Source of the DNA: Bacteroidota bacterium
GTDB taxonomy: Bacteria; Bacteroidota; Bacteroidia; 2-12-FULL-35-15
Length of the DNA: 12,176 nt
Assembly: GCA_026391935.1 (NCBI GenBank)
Contig: JAPLDC010000253.1
Span: 1-12,176 of the forward strand
Direction: 5' to 3'
A program made the position numbers and the translations under genes. Positions 1-5,704 of this stretch are shown one piece after another; position 1 is the first letter of the stretch; every line of letters starts with the position of its first letter. Below the pieces are notes generated by a model. It was not told the origin of the DNA. It did not search any database and saw nothing but the letters and a program-made list of their open reading frames with translations.

Positions 1-921
1 TTTACCTAATTCTTCATCTTGTTTTGGCTGAGGCAATACAATTCCATCAGCATAATTATAATATCCTCTACCTGATTTCTTTCCAAATAATTTTGCTTCG
101 TACAAACGTTTTTGAGTCAGTGAAGGTTTAAATCTCGGTTCAAAGAAAAACTGTGTCCACACACTCTCCGTCACTTTAAAATTAATGTCGTTTCCAATAA
201 AGTCCATCAATTCAAAAGGTCCCATTTTAAAACCTCCATATGTTTTTAAAGCCCAGTCAATGGTTGCAAAATCCGCCATACCTTCTTCATAGATACGGAT
301 CGCTTCACCATAAAAGGAACGTGCTACACGATTCACAATAAATCCGGGAGTATCTTTTGTAAGAACGGTAACCTTACCCCAGCTATCAATTATTTTTTTT
401 GAATTTTCTGTAACAATTGTATCCGTCATGATACCCGGAATAATTTCCACAAGTGGCATTATAGGTGCGGGGTTAAAAAAATGAATTCCGATAACGCGTT
501 CCGCTTTTTTACAAGCAGAAGCAATGGAGGCAATTGATAAGGAAGAAGTATTTGTGGCTAAAATACAATCAGATGAAACGATCGTTTCCAGATCGGAAAA
601 CAATTTTTGCTTCACATCAATATTTTCGATTATTGCTTCAATAACTAATCCGCAATTTTTAAATTCATTTAGATCATTTGCAAATTGAGTATTAGCTAAA
701 ATGGATCTTACTTTTTCATCGGTGAGTTTTTGTTTCTCAACTAATTTTTTTAATGTATTACCAAGCTCTACTTTTGCTTTGTCCAAAGCGTGTTGGTTGT
801 TATCATAAACAACAACGTTATGACCGGCACTTGCTGCTACTTGAGCAATTCCGGCGCCCATCGCACCGGAGCCTACTATACCTATTTGGTTATTAGTTGT
901 TAGTTGTTGGTTGTTAGACAT
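1..921 (-). CDS. paaH: 3-hydroxyacyl-CoA dehydrogenase, PaaH type (3' end outside window)
   Basis: NAD-dependent oxidation of 3-hydroxyacyl-CoA (3-hydroxyadipyl-CoA in phenylacetate breakdown), cytosolic. The 307 visible codons show the Rossmann dinucleotide motif GSGAMGAGIAQ at residues 17-27, the NTSSLSI segment (~125-131), the catalytic-His motif GIHFFNP (His147) and TPGFIVNRV (~191-199), followed by the C-terminal 3HCDH domain ending in KKSGRGYYNY (~281-290). The frame is still open at base 1, as expected for the longer PaaH form with a further C-terminal domain. ATG at 921 is the only start ahead of the Rossmann motif. It follows AGGAG with no spacer, so ribosome binding is atypical. Residues 2-12 (SNNQQLTTNNQ) form an Asn/Gln/Thr-rich extension absent from normal family members, in which the first beta strand begins almost at Met1. 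Codons 3-11 lie inside the repeat at 888-917. Family assignment is firm; the PaaH rather than FadB-like role is inferred from the paa neighbours. Confidence 0.93.
   Translation of the reverse strand, partial: MSNNQQLTTNNQIGIVGSGAMGAGIAQVAASAGHNVVVYDNNQHALDKAKVELGNTLKKLVEKQKLTDEKVRSILANTQFANDLNEFKNCGLVIEAIIENIDVKQKLFSDLETIVSSDCILATNTSSLSIASIASACKKAERVIGIHFFNPAPIMPLVEIIPGIMTDTIVTENSKKIIDSWGKVTVLTKDTPGFIVNRVARSFYGEAIRIYEEGMADFATIDWALKTYGGFKMGPFELMDFIGNDINFKVTESVWTQFFFEPRFKPSLTQKRLYEAKLFGKKSGRGYYNYADGIVLPQPKQDEELGK
888..917. repeat. TTAGTTG/TTGGTTG-type repeat, left flank of the four-helix-bundle cassette
   Basis: A low-complexity run built from TTAGTTG/TTGGTTG heptamer-like units on the plus strand. 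A matching run of similar units lies in the opposite orientation at 1306-1340, so the two enclose the four-helix-bundle gene as imperfect inverted repeats. This copy lies inside the reading frame of paaH and encodes codons 3-11 of that protein. Confidence 0.7.
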
Positions 922-924
922 CTC

Positions 925-1290
925 CTAAATTAATGTTTGATAATAATTAATAAATCCATTCAACAACTTTTTGCAGGTTGTCGTGTTCTCTATTGACAAT
1001 TTTAATGTTGGTTCATCAATATAATTTTGGTCAAATGCTAAATACAATTGCGTTTCCAATTCAAATAATGAGCCTCTGCTAATGTAAAAAAACTGGATTG
1101 AATCTTTTGAATGATTACGCCCACAACCTTCTGCAATATTTGAAGGTATTGAGACAGCGCATCTTCTTATTTGATTTGACAATCCTTATAATTCTTCTTT
1201 TGGAAATTGTTTTATTAAATCGTAAACATGTTTCACTAATTTCCAACTTTCTTTCCAAACATCTAAATCGTTGTATGCTTTATAACTCAT
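925..1290 (-). pseudogene. four helix bundle protein (S23/IVP-like), broken by an in-frame TAA
   Basis: Reading from ATG 1290 gives MSYKAYNDLDVWKESWKLV, then FPKEEL, a TAA stop at 1186-1188, and in the same frame GLSNQIRRCAVSIPSNIAEG through to TAG at 925-927. This matches the ~120-aa four helix bundle family related to 23S rRNA intervening-sequence proteins, whose consensus here is FPKEELYGLxxQIRRAAVSIPSNIAEG. The stop therefore replaces the conserved Tyr at codon 35, a single-base change from TAT or TAC. Both halves are otherwise intact, so the lesion looks recent, or it is a base-call error. A start at TTG 1182 would give only an 85-aa fragment lacking helix 1. The stop codon lies 3 bp before the paaH start. 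The family's function outside rRNA intervening sequences is unknown. Confidence 0.85.
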
Positions 1291-1305
1291 ATACTATTTT
1301 TACTT

Positions 1306-1340
1306 CCCAACAACTAAAAACTAACAACCAGCAACTAACC
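1306..1340. repeat. TTAGTTG-type repeat, right flank of the four-helix-bundle cassette
   Basis: Its reverse complement is a run of TTAGTTG/TTGGTTG units like the copy at 888-917, so the copies are inverted relative to each other. It begins directly at the paaG stop codon (TAG, 1340-1342). The cassette bounded by the two copies thus fills the paaG-paaH gap almost exactly. Confidence 0.65.
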
Positions 1341-2116
1341 TATTCTCCTTTAAAAACGGGTTTTCTCTTTTCTAAAAATGCATTTACGCCTTCATTATAG
1401 TCGTATGTAGAAGCAGCATGAACTTGCATGTCTCCTTCATATGTCAATTGGTCTATCAAATTATTTGACATTGAAGTGTTCAACAATTTCTTTGTTAAGC
1501 CGAGACCTTTTGTAGGCAGTTCTGCTAATCTTTTGGCAATTTCCATCGCTTCAATTTGCAAGACATTATCTTCACTCACTTTATAGATCATTCCCATTTT
1601 CTCTGCTTCGTGTGCCGATATTTTATCTCCCAGCATCATTAAAGCAGAAGCTTTTCCAAAACCGATCAATCGGGGAAGAAAAAATGTACCACCACTATCC
1701 GGGATCAAACCGATCTTACTGAATGCTTGAATAAAAGCGACGGACGTAGCTGCGATCACAATATCACAACATAGTGCAATGTTGGCACCCGCTCCGGCAG
1801 CAACACCATTTACAGCACAAACAACAGGCTTTTCAAGATTTCTTATTTTAAGAATTATCGGATTGTAATGCTCACGGACAATTCTTTCAATCCCCGGTCC
1901 ACTTGTATCCATCGCCTCCGAAAGATCTTGTCCGGCACAAAAAGCTTTACCTGCACCTGTAATAAATACCGCGCGAACCATTTTATCTTTTGCAGCCTTA
2001 TCCAATGCATCTTGAAACTGCAATGCCATCTCACGATTAAAACTATTAAATTTATCGGGGCGATCAAGTATAATTTTCATCACACTTCCATCAATTTCGG
2101 ATCTAATAAATGTCAT
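1340..2116 (-). CDS. paaG: 2-(1,2-epoxy-1,2-dihydrophenyl)acetyl-CoA isomerase (enoyl-CoA hydratase family)
   Basis: A 258-aa crotonase-fold enzyme that converts ring-1,2-epoxyphenylacetyl-CoA to the oxepin-CoA in the phenylacetate pathway. Visible motifs are LDRPDKFNSFN (~17-27), the CoA-binding GAGKAFCAGQDL (~54-65), YNP (84-86), the oxyanion-hole stretch CAVNGVAAGAGA (~100-111) and AFSKIGLIPDSGGT (~131-144). Asp140 is in the position of the catalytic acid known in E. coli PaaG. Length and motifs match E. coli PaaG (about 262 aa) better than PaaF. The ATG at 2116 fits the usual N-terminus. It lies downstream of paaD with a 174-bp gap containing a palindromic repeat. No lesions are seen. Confidence 0.93.
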   Translation of the reverse strand: MTFIRSEIDGSVMKIILDRPDKFNSFNREMALQFQDALDKAAKDKMVRAVFITGAGKAFCAGQDLSEAMDTSGPGIERIVREHYNPIILKIRNLEKPVVCAVNGVAAGAGANIALCCDIVIAATSVAFIQAFSKIGLIPDSGGTFFLPRLIGFGKASALMMLGDKISAHEAEKMGMIYKVSEDNVLQIEAMEIAKRLAELPTKGLGLTKKLLNTSMSNNLIDQLTYEGDMQVHAASTYDYNEGVNAFLEKRKPVFKGE

Positions 2117-2159
2117 AATTTATTTGTATTTATGTAAAGATAAAAAAATAATAGAATCC

Positions 2160-2193
2160 TCCCCCTGCCCCCTCCAAAGGGGGACATGCTCCG
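2160..2193. repeat. GC-rich palindromic dispersed repeat, copy 1
   Basis: A C5-T-G-C5 run followed by TCCAAAGGGGG and the tail ACATGCTCCG. The CCCCCTCCAAAGGGGG core can fold into a short hairpin. It is strikingly GC-rich against an AT-rich spacer. The same unit recurs at 2790, 2932, 8791 and 8884, always in the same orientation on the plus strand. Confidence 0.85.
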
Positions 2194-2252
2194 AAATCAA
2201 ATATACTGATTTATAGATAAAAATAATATTATTCTTAACTTGCTACTAAAAG

Positions 2253-2268
2253 AAAGGGATATGCTCCG
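2253..2268. repeat. degenerate right half of the palindromic repeat
   Basis: AAAGGGATATGCTCCG resembles the right half of copy 1 (AAAGGGGGACATGCTCCG, 2176-2193), with two G lost and one substitution. The left C-rich arm is not recognisable. This looks like a decayed copy lying 75 bp from an intact one. Confidence 0.5.
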
Positions 2269-2290
2269 CAAGAACAAGATCAATAAGCAA

Positions 2291-2785
2291 TTATAAACAT
2301 TTAAAATAATCGAAAGGCTCTTTACAATCAAGGCATCGGTATAAGGCTTTGCAGGCAGTGGAACCAAATTGAGATATCATTTCAGTTTTTGTTGAACCAC
2401 ATTGAGGACATTTTAATTCACGCGATTTTCCGAGTAGAACTTGTTTATCAAATGAAGAATGATCGGGAGGAGCAATGCCATATGCTCTTAATTTTTCTTT
2501 TGCTTCGTCAGAGATCCAATCAGTTGTCCAGGCAGGAGAAAAAACCAATTCTACTTTAACATTTTCAATGCCTATTTCTTTGAGCTTGATCCTGATGTCA
2601 TCCTCAATCACGCGCATTGCAGGACAACCAGTATACGTAGGAGTAATAATTACTTTACACAGATCACCCTCAAATTTTACATCTTGTAAAATTCCAAGTT
2701 CGATAATATTTATTACTGGAATTTCCGGATCGGGGATCTCGGAAAGAAGTTTAAAAATTTGCTCTTTGGAATATGTATGTATCAT
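2291..2785 (-). CDS. paaD: phenylacetyl-CoA epoxidase subunit PaaD (MIP18/DUF59-like)
   Basis: A 164-aa protein of the PaaD family, needed for the PaaABCE epoxidase and thought to help mature its metal centre. The N-terminal MIP18-type domain (~1-95) shows IPDPEIPVINIIELGIL (~17-33) and YTGCPAMRVIEDDI (~51-64), with the conserved Cys54 of Fe-S carrier relatives. The C-terminus has a zinc-ribbon-like CPxCG at 126-130 and CxxC at 151-154, plus Cys145, as in complete PaaD proteins. ATG 2785 gives the normal N-terminus. That start codon lies inside a 19-bp stretch duplicated at 2920-2938. The gap to paaC (216 bp) is long for this operon and full of repeats. Confidence 0.93.
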   Translation of the reverse strand: MIHTYSKEQIFKLLSEIPDPEIPVINIIELGILQDVKFEGDLCKVIITPTYTGCPAMRVIEDDIRIKLKEIGIENVKVELVFSPAWTTDWISDEAKEKLRAYGIAPPDHSSFDKQVLLGKSRELKCPQCGSTKTEMISQFGSTACKALYRCLDCKEPFDYFKCL

Positions 2786-2818
2786 GAAATCCCCCTAGCC
2801 CCCTTTGTAAAGGGGGAA
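2778..2818. repeat. palindromic repeat copy 2, with 5' flank covering the paaD start
   Basis: TGTATCATGAAATCCCCCT at 2778-2796 is identical to 2920-2938. It continues into a variant palindrome (AGCCCCCTTTGTAAAGGGGG). The shared flank includes the paaD start codon (CAT at 2783-2785 on the plus strand), so repeat and gene start were duplicated together or the repeat inserted twice into the same context. Confidence 0.75.
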
Positions 2819-2859
2819 TTGTTCTAAAAATAATTCAGCAAAAAAATGCACTTTGTATT

Positions 2860-2881
2860 TCATTCTGAGCGATGTCGAAAT
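2860..2881. repeat. ATTCTGAGCGA-GTCGAA type intergenic repeat
   Basis: TCATTCTGAGCGATGTCGAA resembles the intergenic repeat TCATTCTGAGCGAAGTCGAA that I recall as common in Bacteroidota and other genomes, with one mismatch. A single copy lies between the two palindromic repeats in the paaC-paaD gap. Recognition is from memory. Confidence 0.5.
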
Positions 2882-2919
2882 CTATTTTCTTTGAGCACAT
2901 TTTTACATCCTACTATTCT

Positions 2920-2965
2920 TGTATCATGAAATCCCCCTGCGCCCTTCAAAGGGGGACATGCTTCG
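2920..2965. repeat. palindromic repeat copy 3, with duplicated paaD-start flank
   Basis: It begins with the same 19 bp as copy 2 and continues TGCGCCCTTCAAAGGGGG with the tail ACATGCTTCG, close to the tail of copy 1. On the minus strand the flank reproduces ATTTCATGATAC, a decoy paaD start that opens a 4-codon ORF (M I Q E stop) 142 bp upstream of the real one. Confidence 0.8.
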
Positions 2966-3001
2966 ATATATTATTTAGCTAAATAGATTCGTAATTCATA
3001 T

Positions 3002-3760
3002 CTACCATTTTGCTCCAGGATATTCTCTATGAACATATTGCATTTCTGCCAACAGAAAGCCCAAATACTCGGTATGTTTTCCTTCTTTGCTTCCTTTTTG
3101 TTTGAAGGTTGATGTTGGTATTTGTAAAGTAGCTTCAGCAATTACTTCTTTCACACGCTTTTCCCAGGCAGTTTTTACTTTATTCAGATCGGGTGCAAAT
3201 CCTTCTTTGATCAACATGGCATCCACCTCATCCATATCGAACATTTCTGAGGTAAACATCCATAGATCATTCAATCCACTTTGTAAACGTTCATGACTTT
3301 CAGTTGTTCCATCTCCTAATCGCAACATCCATTCAGTTGCATGTCGCAGGTGATAGGTGATTTCTTTATGCGACTTGACCGCAATTGCAGCAACGGTCTC
3401 ATCTTTACTGTTTTTTAAATCTTCATATAAAAAAAACATATAGGTGTCGAACAAAAACTGACGTGCTATTGTGCTAGCGAAATCGCCATTCGGTTGTTCA
3501 GTGATCAACAGATTACGAAATTCGCGTTCATCACGCAAGTATGCCAAGGCATCTTCATCGCGACCTTTACCTTCTATTTGTCCGGCATAAGCTAAAAGAG
3601 ATGTTGCATTACCAACAAAATCCAATGCAATATTAATTAATGCGATGTCTTCTTCTAAAATTGGTCCATGTCCGCACCATTCAGATAAACGGTGACCGAT
3701 GATCAAACTACTATCACCTAAACGGAGTAAATATTGAAATTTTGCTTCTTGTATATTCAT
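3002..3760 (-). CDS. paaC: phenylacetyl-CoA epoxidase subunit PaaC
   Basis: A 252-aa ferritin-like structural subunit that pairs with PaaA in the phenylacetyl-CoA 1,2-epoxidase. It shows the PaaC hallmarks LLRLGDSSLIIGHRLSEWCG (11-30), LDFVGNA (~46-52), RHATEWMLRLGDGT (~139-152) and the C-terminal KHTEYLGFLLAEMQYVHREYPGA (228-250). PaaC proteins generally lack a full set of diiron ligands and support PaaA. Length matches E. coli PaaC (~248 aa). ATG 3760 lies 73 bp after the paaB stop. No lesions are seen, unlike its partner PaaA. Confidence 0.95.
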   Translation of the reverse strand: MNIQEAKFQYLLRLGDSSLIIGHRLSEWCGHGPILEEDIALINIALDFVGNATSLLAYAGQIEGKGRDEDALAYLRDEREFRNLLITEQPNGDFASTIARQFLFDTYMFFLYEDLKNSKDETVAAIAVKSHKEITYHLRHATEWMLRLGDGTTESHERLQSGLNDLWMFTSEMFDMDEVDAMLIKEGFAPDLNKVKTAWEKRVKEVIAEATLQIPTSTFKQKGSKEGKHTEYLGFLLAEMQYVHREYPGAKW

Positions 3761-3833
3761 AATAAAAAATTAAATATTGTAAAATTGAAAAGTAAAAAAA
3801 TGAAATTCAAACAATGAAATTCCAATCTTAAAC

Positions 3834-4121
3834 TTATAGATATTTTACTCCATCAGGAATTTTATAAAAAGTAGGATGACGATAAGGTTTATCGTTCGAA
3901 GGTTCAAAAAATGCACCTTGATCTTCCGGGCTTGAGGCTGAGATCGCATTTGAAGGAACCACCCAAATACTAATACCTTCGCTTCTGCGAGTATATACAT
4001 CGCGTGCATTTTGAATTGCCATTTCAGCATCAGGAGCATGAACATTTCCAACATGCTTATGCGGAATACCAGGATTACCTTGAACAAATACTTCCCAAAC
4101 CGGCCATTGTGTATCTTCCAT
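3834..4121 (-). CDS. paaB: phenylacetyl-CoA epoxidase subunit PaaB
   Basis: A 95-aa small subunit that bridges PaaAC heterodimers in the epoxidase. It carries the family pattern WPVWEVFVQGNPGIPHKHVG (6-25), VHAPDAEMAIQNARDVYTRR (27-46) and the ending HPTFYKIPDGVKYL. The size is normal (E. coli PaaB is ~95 aa). It sits between paaA and paaC on the same strand, 101 bp after the paaA stop. The start at 4121 fits the family. Confidence 0.95.
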   Translation of the reverse strand: MEDTQWPVWEVFVQGNPGIPHKHVGNVHAPDAEMAIQNARDVYTRRSEGISIWVVPSNAISASSPEDQGAFFEPSNDKPYRHPTFYKIPDGVKYL

Positions 4122-4222
4122 TTTTCTGTCGTTTATTTTTTGTTTTAATTTAAAATTGTTAAATATTAGTTTCTGATACTGGTTCTAATTCCATCGCATA
4201 GAAACAAATCAGTGAAATACAT

Positions 4223-5050
4223 TTATGCTATTTCTCTTTCTTTCGCTTGCTTTGCAGCGTATGCTGTTGCAGCCTCACGCACCCATCTTCCTTTTTTATC
4301 TGCCTCTACTCTATCCTTTAATCTTTTTGCATTGCATGGCCCATTTCCTTTTATTACTTCAAAAAATTCATCCCAATTAATTTCTCCATGCGTATAGTGT
4401 CCTGTTTTTTCATTAAATTTCATATCCTTATCAGGCACTTTCAATCCGATAAATTCTGCTTGAGGAACGGTTCTATCAATAAAACGCTCACGAATAGCAT
4501 CATTACTTTCCAGTTTCACTTTCCAACGCATCAATTGATCGCTGTTCGGAGATTTATCATCACTCGGTCCTAACATCATCACAGCAGGCCACCACCAGCG
4601 GTTCAATGCATCTTGCGCCATTGCTTTTTGTTCAGGTGTACCTTGCGCCAAGGTCATCATAATTTCATATCCCTGACGATTATGAAAGCTTTCTTCCTTG
4701 CAAATACGAACCATGGCACGAGAATAAGGTCCATAAGAACCACGCGCCAATACAGTTTGATTCATGATCGCAGCACCATCAACAAGCCAACCGATAGCTC
4801 CGATATCCGCCCAGGAAAGTGTAGGATAATTAAAGATGCTGGAATATTTAGCTTTGCCTGTATGCAATTGAGATAACAATTCTGTTCTGTCAACACCTAG
4901 TGTTTCTGCAGCACTATATAAGTATAAACCATGCCCGCCTTCATCTTGAACTTTGGCCAATAAAATAGCTTTTCTGCGAAGGTTAGGAGCACGCGTGATC
5001 CAATTTCCTTCAGGCAACATTCCAACAATTTCGGAGTGCGCATGCTGACT
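4223..5050 (-). pseudogene. paaA: phenylacetyl-CoA epoxidase catalytic subunit PaaA, 5' end missing
   Basis: PaaA is the diiron subunit that epoxidises the aromatic ring of phenylacetyl-CoA. Homology runs from SQHAHSEIVGMLPEGNW at 5050 to the stop at 4223 without frame breaks. Numbered from ATG 5020, it contains KVQDEGGH (23-30, ExxH), YSSIFNYPTLSWADIG (59-74), WLVDGAA (~78-84) and CKEESFH (107-113, the second ExxH). TAG at 5051-5053 lies immediately before the Ser of SQHAHSE. No ATG, GTG or TTG lies between it and ATG 5020, so the longest product is 265 aa versus ~309 in E. coli. The roughly 35-45 N-terminal residues (the DWMPxxYRKTLIRQI part) are not found in any frame upstream. Starting at 5020 would also drop the Glu of HSEIVG, which from family knowledge is expected to be a diiron ligand. 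It is likely inactive unless the assembly is wrong here. Confidence 0.88.
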
Positions 5051-5228
5051 CTAAATATTCATAAAACGGAGTTCTTTTTGGGCTGATGAGTTGTTAAAAA
5101 TAAGCCGATCCAGCTCTACTAAATATTGATTTTTTAAAAAATACCCGCTCGAAACCTAAAAAATAGGCGAATTCAGTTTCCGATTAAAAAAAATCATTCT
5201 TATATTCACATAAATAAATCCTACGATC
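5051..5228. other. junction region between truncated paaA and the secreted-protein module
   Basis: This stretch contains no complete gene. On the minus strand, 5054-5155 is an open stretch of 34 codons without an ATG at its head, ending ...AQKELRFMNI at the TAG that abuts paaA. It may be the tail of another, unrecognised protein or chance. No paaA N-terminal sequence is seen in any minus-strand frame, and I recognise no paaA promoter. Confidence 0.5.
5177..5208 (+). promoter_or_regulatory. possible Bacteroidota-type promoter for the secreted-protein module
   Basis: TTTC at 5177-5180, a 20-nt spacer and TATATTCA at 5201-5208 partly fit TTTG-N19..21-TAnnTTTG. It would start transcription just upstream of ATG 5229. 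Both boxes deviate from consensus, so this is tentative. Confidence 0.25.
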
Positions 5229-5669
5229 ATGATCAAAAATATTCGACACAAATTTATAATTATTCTTTCTGTTTTTCTGTTGATTGGCAATCATGCAAAT
5301 GCTCAACAAAAAAACAAATCACTTAATTATTCAAAGTATCCCTATTGGATAGAAATGATGAATAATCCTGCCACCAATTATTTTGAGGCAATAAAAGCTT
5401 ATGATGAATTTTGGGCGACTCGGAAAAAACCGACAGAAGAAAATGAAATTATGGGTCAGGAAAATACTGTTACAAAAAAGCAAACATTCCTAAACAAATG
5501 GTTTAAGAGCAAAGAAGAAAAAGAAGCGGAAGAAACACGGAAATACACTTTGGATGTTAAAAAATTTGAACATTGGAAGTTAAAAGTAAAGCCCTATGTG
5601 CAGGAGGATGGAAGGATCTTAAGTGCAGATGAACAGTTACAAATATGGCAAAAACAACGTCAACAATAA
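5229..5669 (+). CDS. small secreted protein of unknown function, partner of the propeller protein
   Basis: A 146-aa protein with a clear signal peptide: a basic start (MIKNIRHK), a hydrophobic core (~9-20) and a likely signal peptidase I site after ANA (residue 25). The mature part opens with YPYWIEMMNNPATNYFEAIK (37-56) and YDEFW, then a Lys/Glu-rich, probably helical middle (~83-105) and the ending SADEQLQIWQKQRQQ. From memory, short Bacteroidota proteins or N-terminal regions with a YPYW..MM.(D/N)P..N(F/Y)xx..KA(F/Y)..(Y/F)W pattern occur next to or fused with T9SS-exported beta-propeller proteins. No enzymatic motif is visible. The stop is 35 bp before the next gene on the same strand, suggesting an operon; the spacer holds the direct repeat ACTCTTTTCT at 5671-5680 and 5694-5703. 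Function unknown; probably acts with the following protein outside the cytoplasm. Confidence 0.8.
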   Translation: MIKNIRHKFIIILSVFLLIGNHANAQQKNKSLNYSKYPYWIEMMNNPATNYFEAIKAYDEFWATRKKPTEENEIMGQENTVTKKQTFLNKWFKSKEEKEAEETRKYTLDVKKFEHWKLKVKPYVQEDGRILSADEQLQIWQKQRQQ

Positions 5670-5704
5670 TACTCTTTTCTAATTTTTTCTAACACTCTTT
5701 TCTG

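Noticed and set aside
1098..1400. Plus-strand ORF opposite the four-helix-bundle cassette
   Set aside because: It runs antisense across the four-helix-bundle gene, the repeat and the end of paaG, with low-complexity composition and no family features.
2135..2142. TATCTTTA upstream of paaG as a promoter -7 box
   Set aside because: It fits TAnnTTT but no TTG-like -33 box lies 19-21 nt upstream; the position falls in the GC-rich palindromic repeat.
2158..2970. Repeats in the paa gaps as a CRISPR array
   Set aside because: Copies are irregularly spaced, palindromic and variable, with no uniform spacers and no cas genes nearby.
5020..5230. A frameshift hiding the paaA N-terminus upstream
   Set aside because: All three minus-strand frames were read to 5228; none shows the expected WMPxxYRKTLIRxI segment, so a frameshift does not explain the loss.
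5671..5703. Direct repeat ACTCTTTTCT (two copies) between the secreted-protein genes as an operator
   Set aside because: Ten bases in an AT/pyrimidine-rich spacer can arise by chance, and there is no dyad symmetry.
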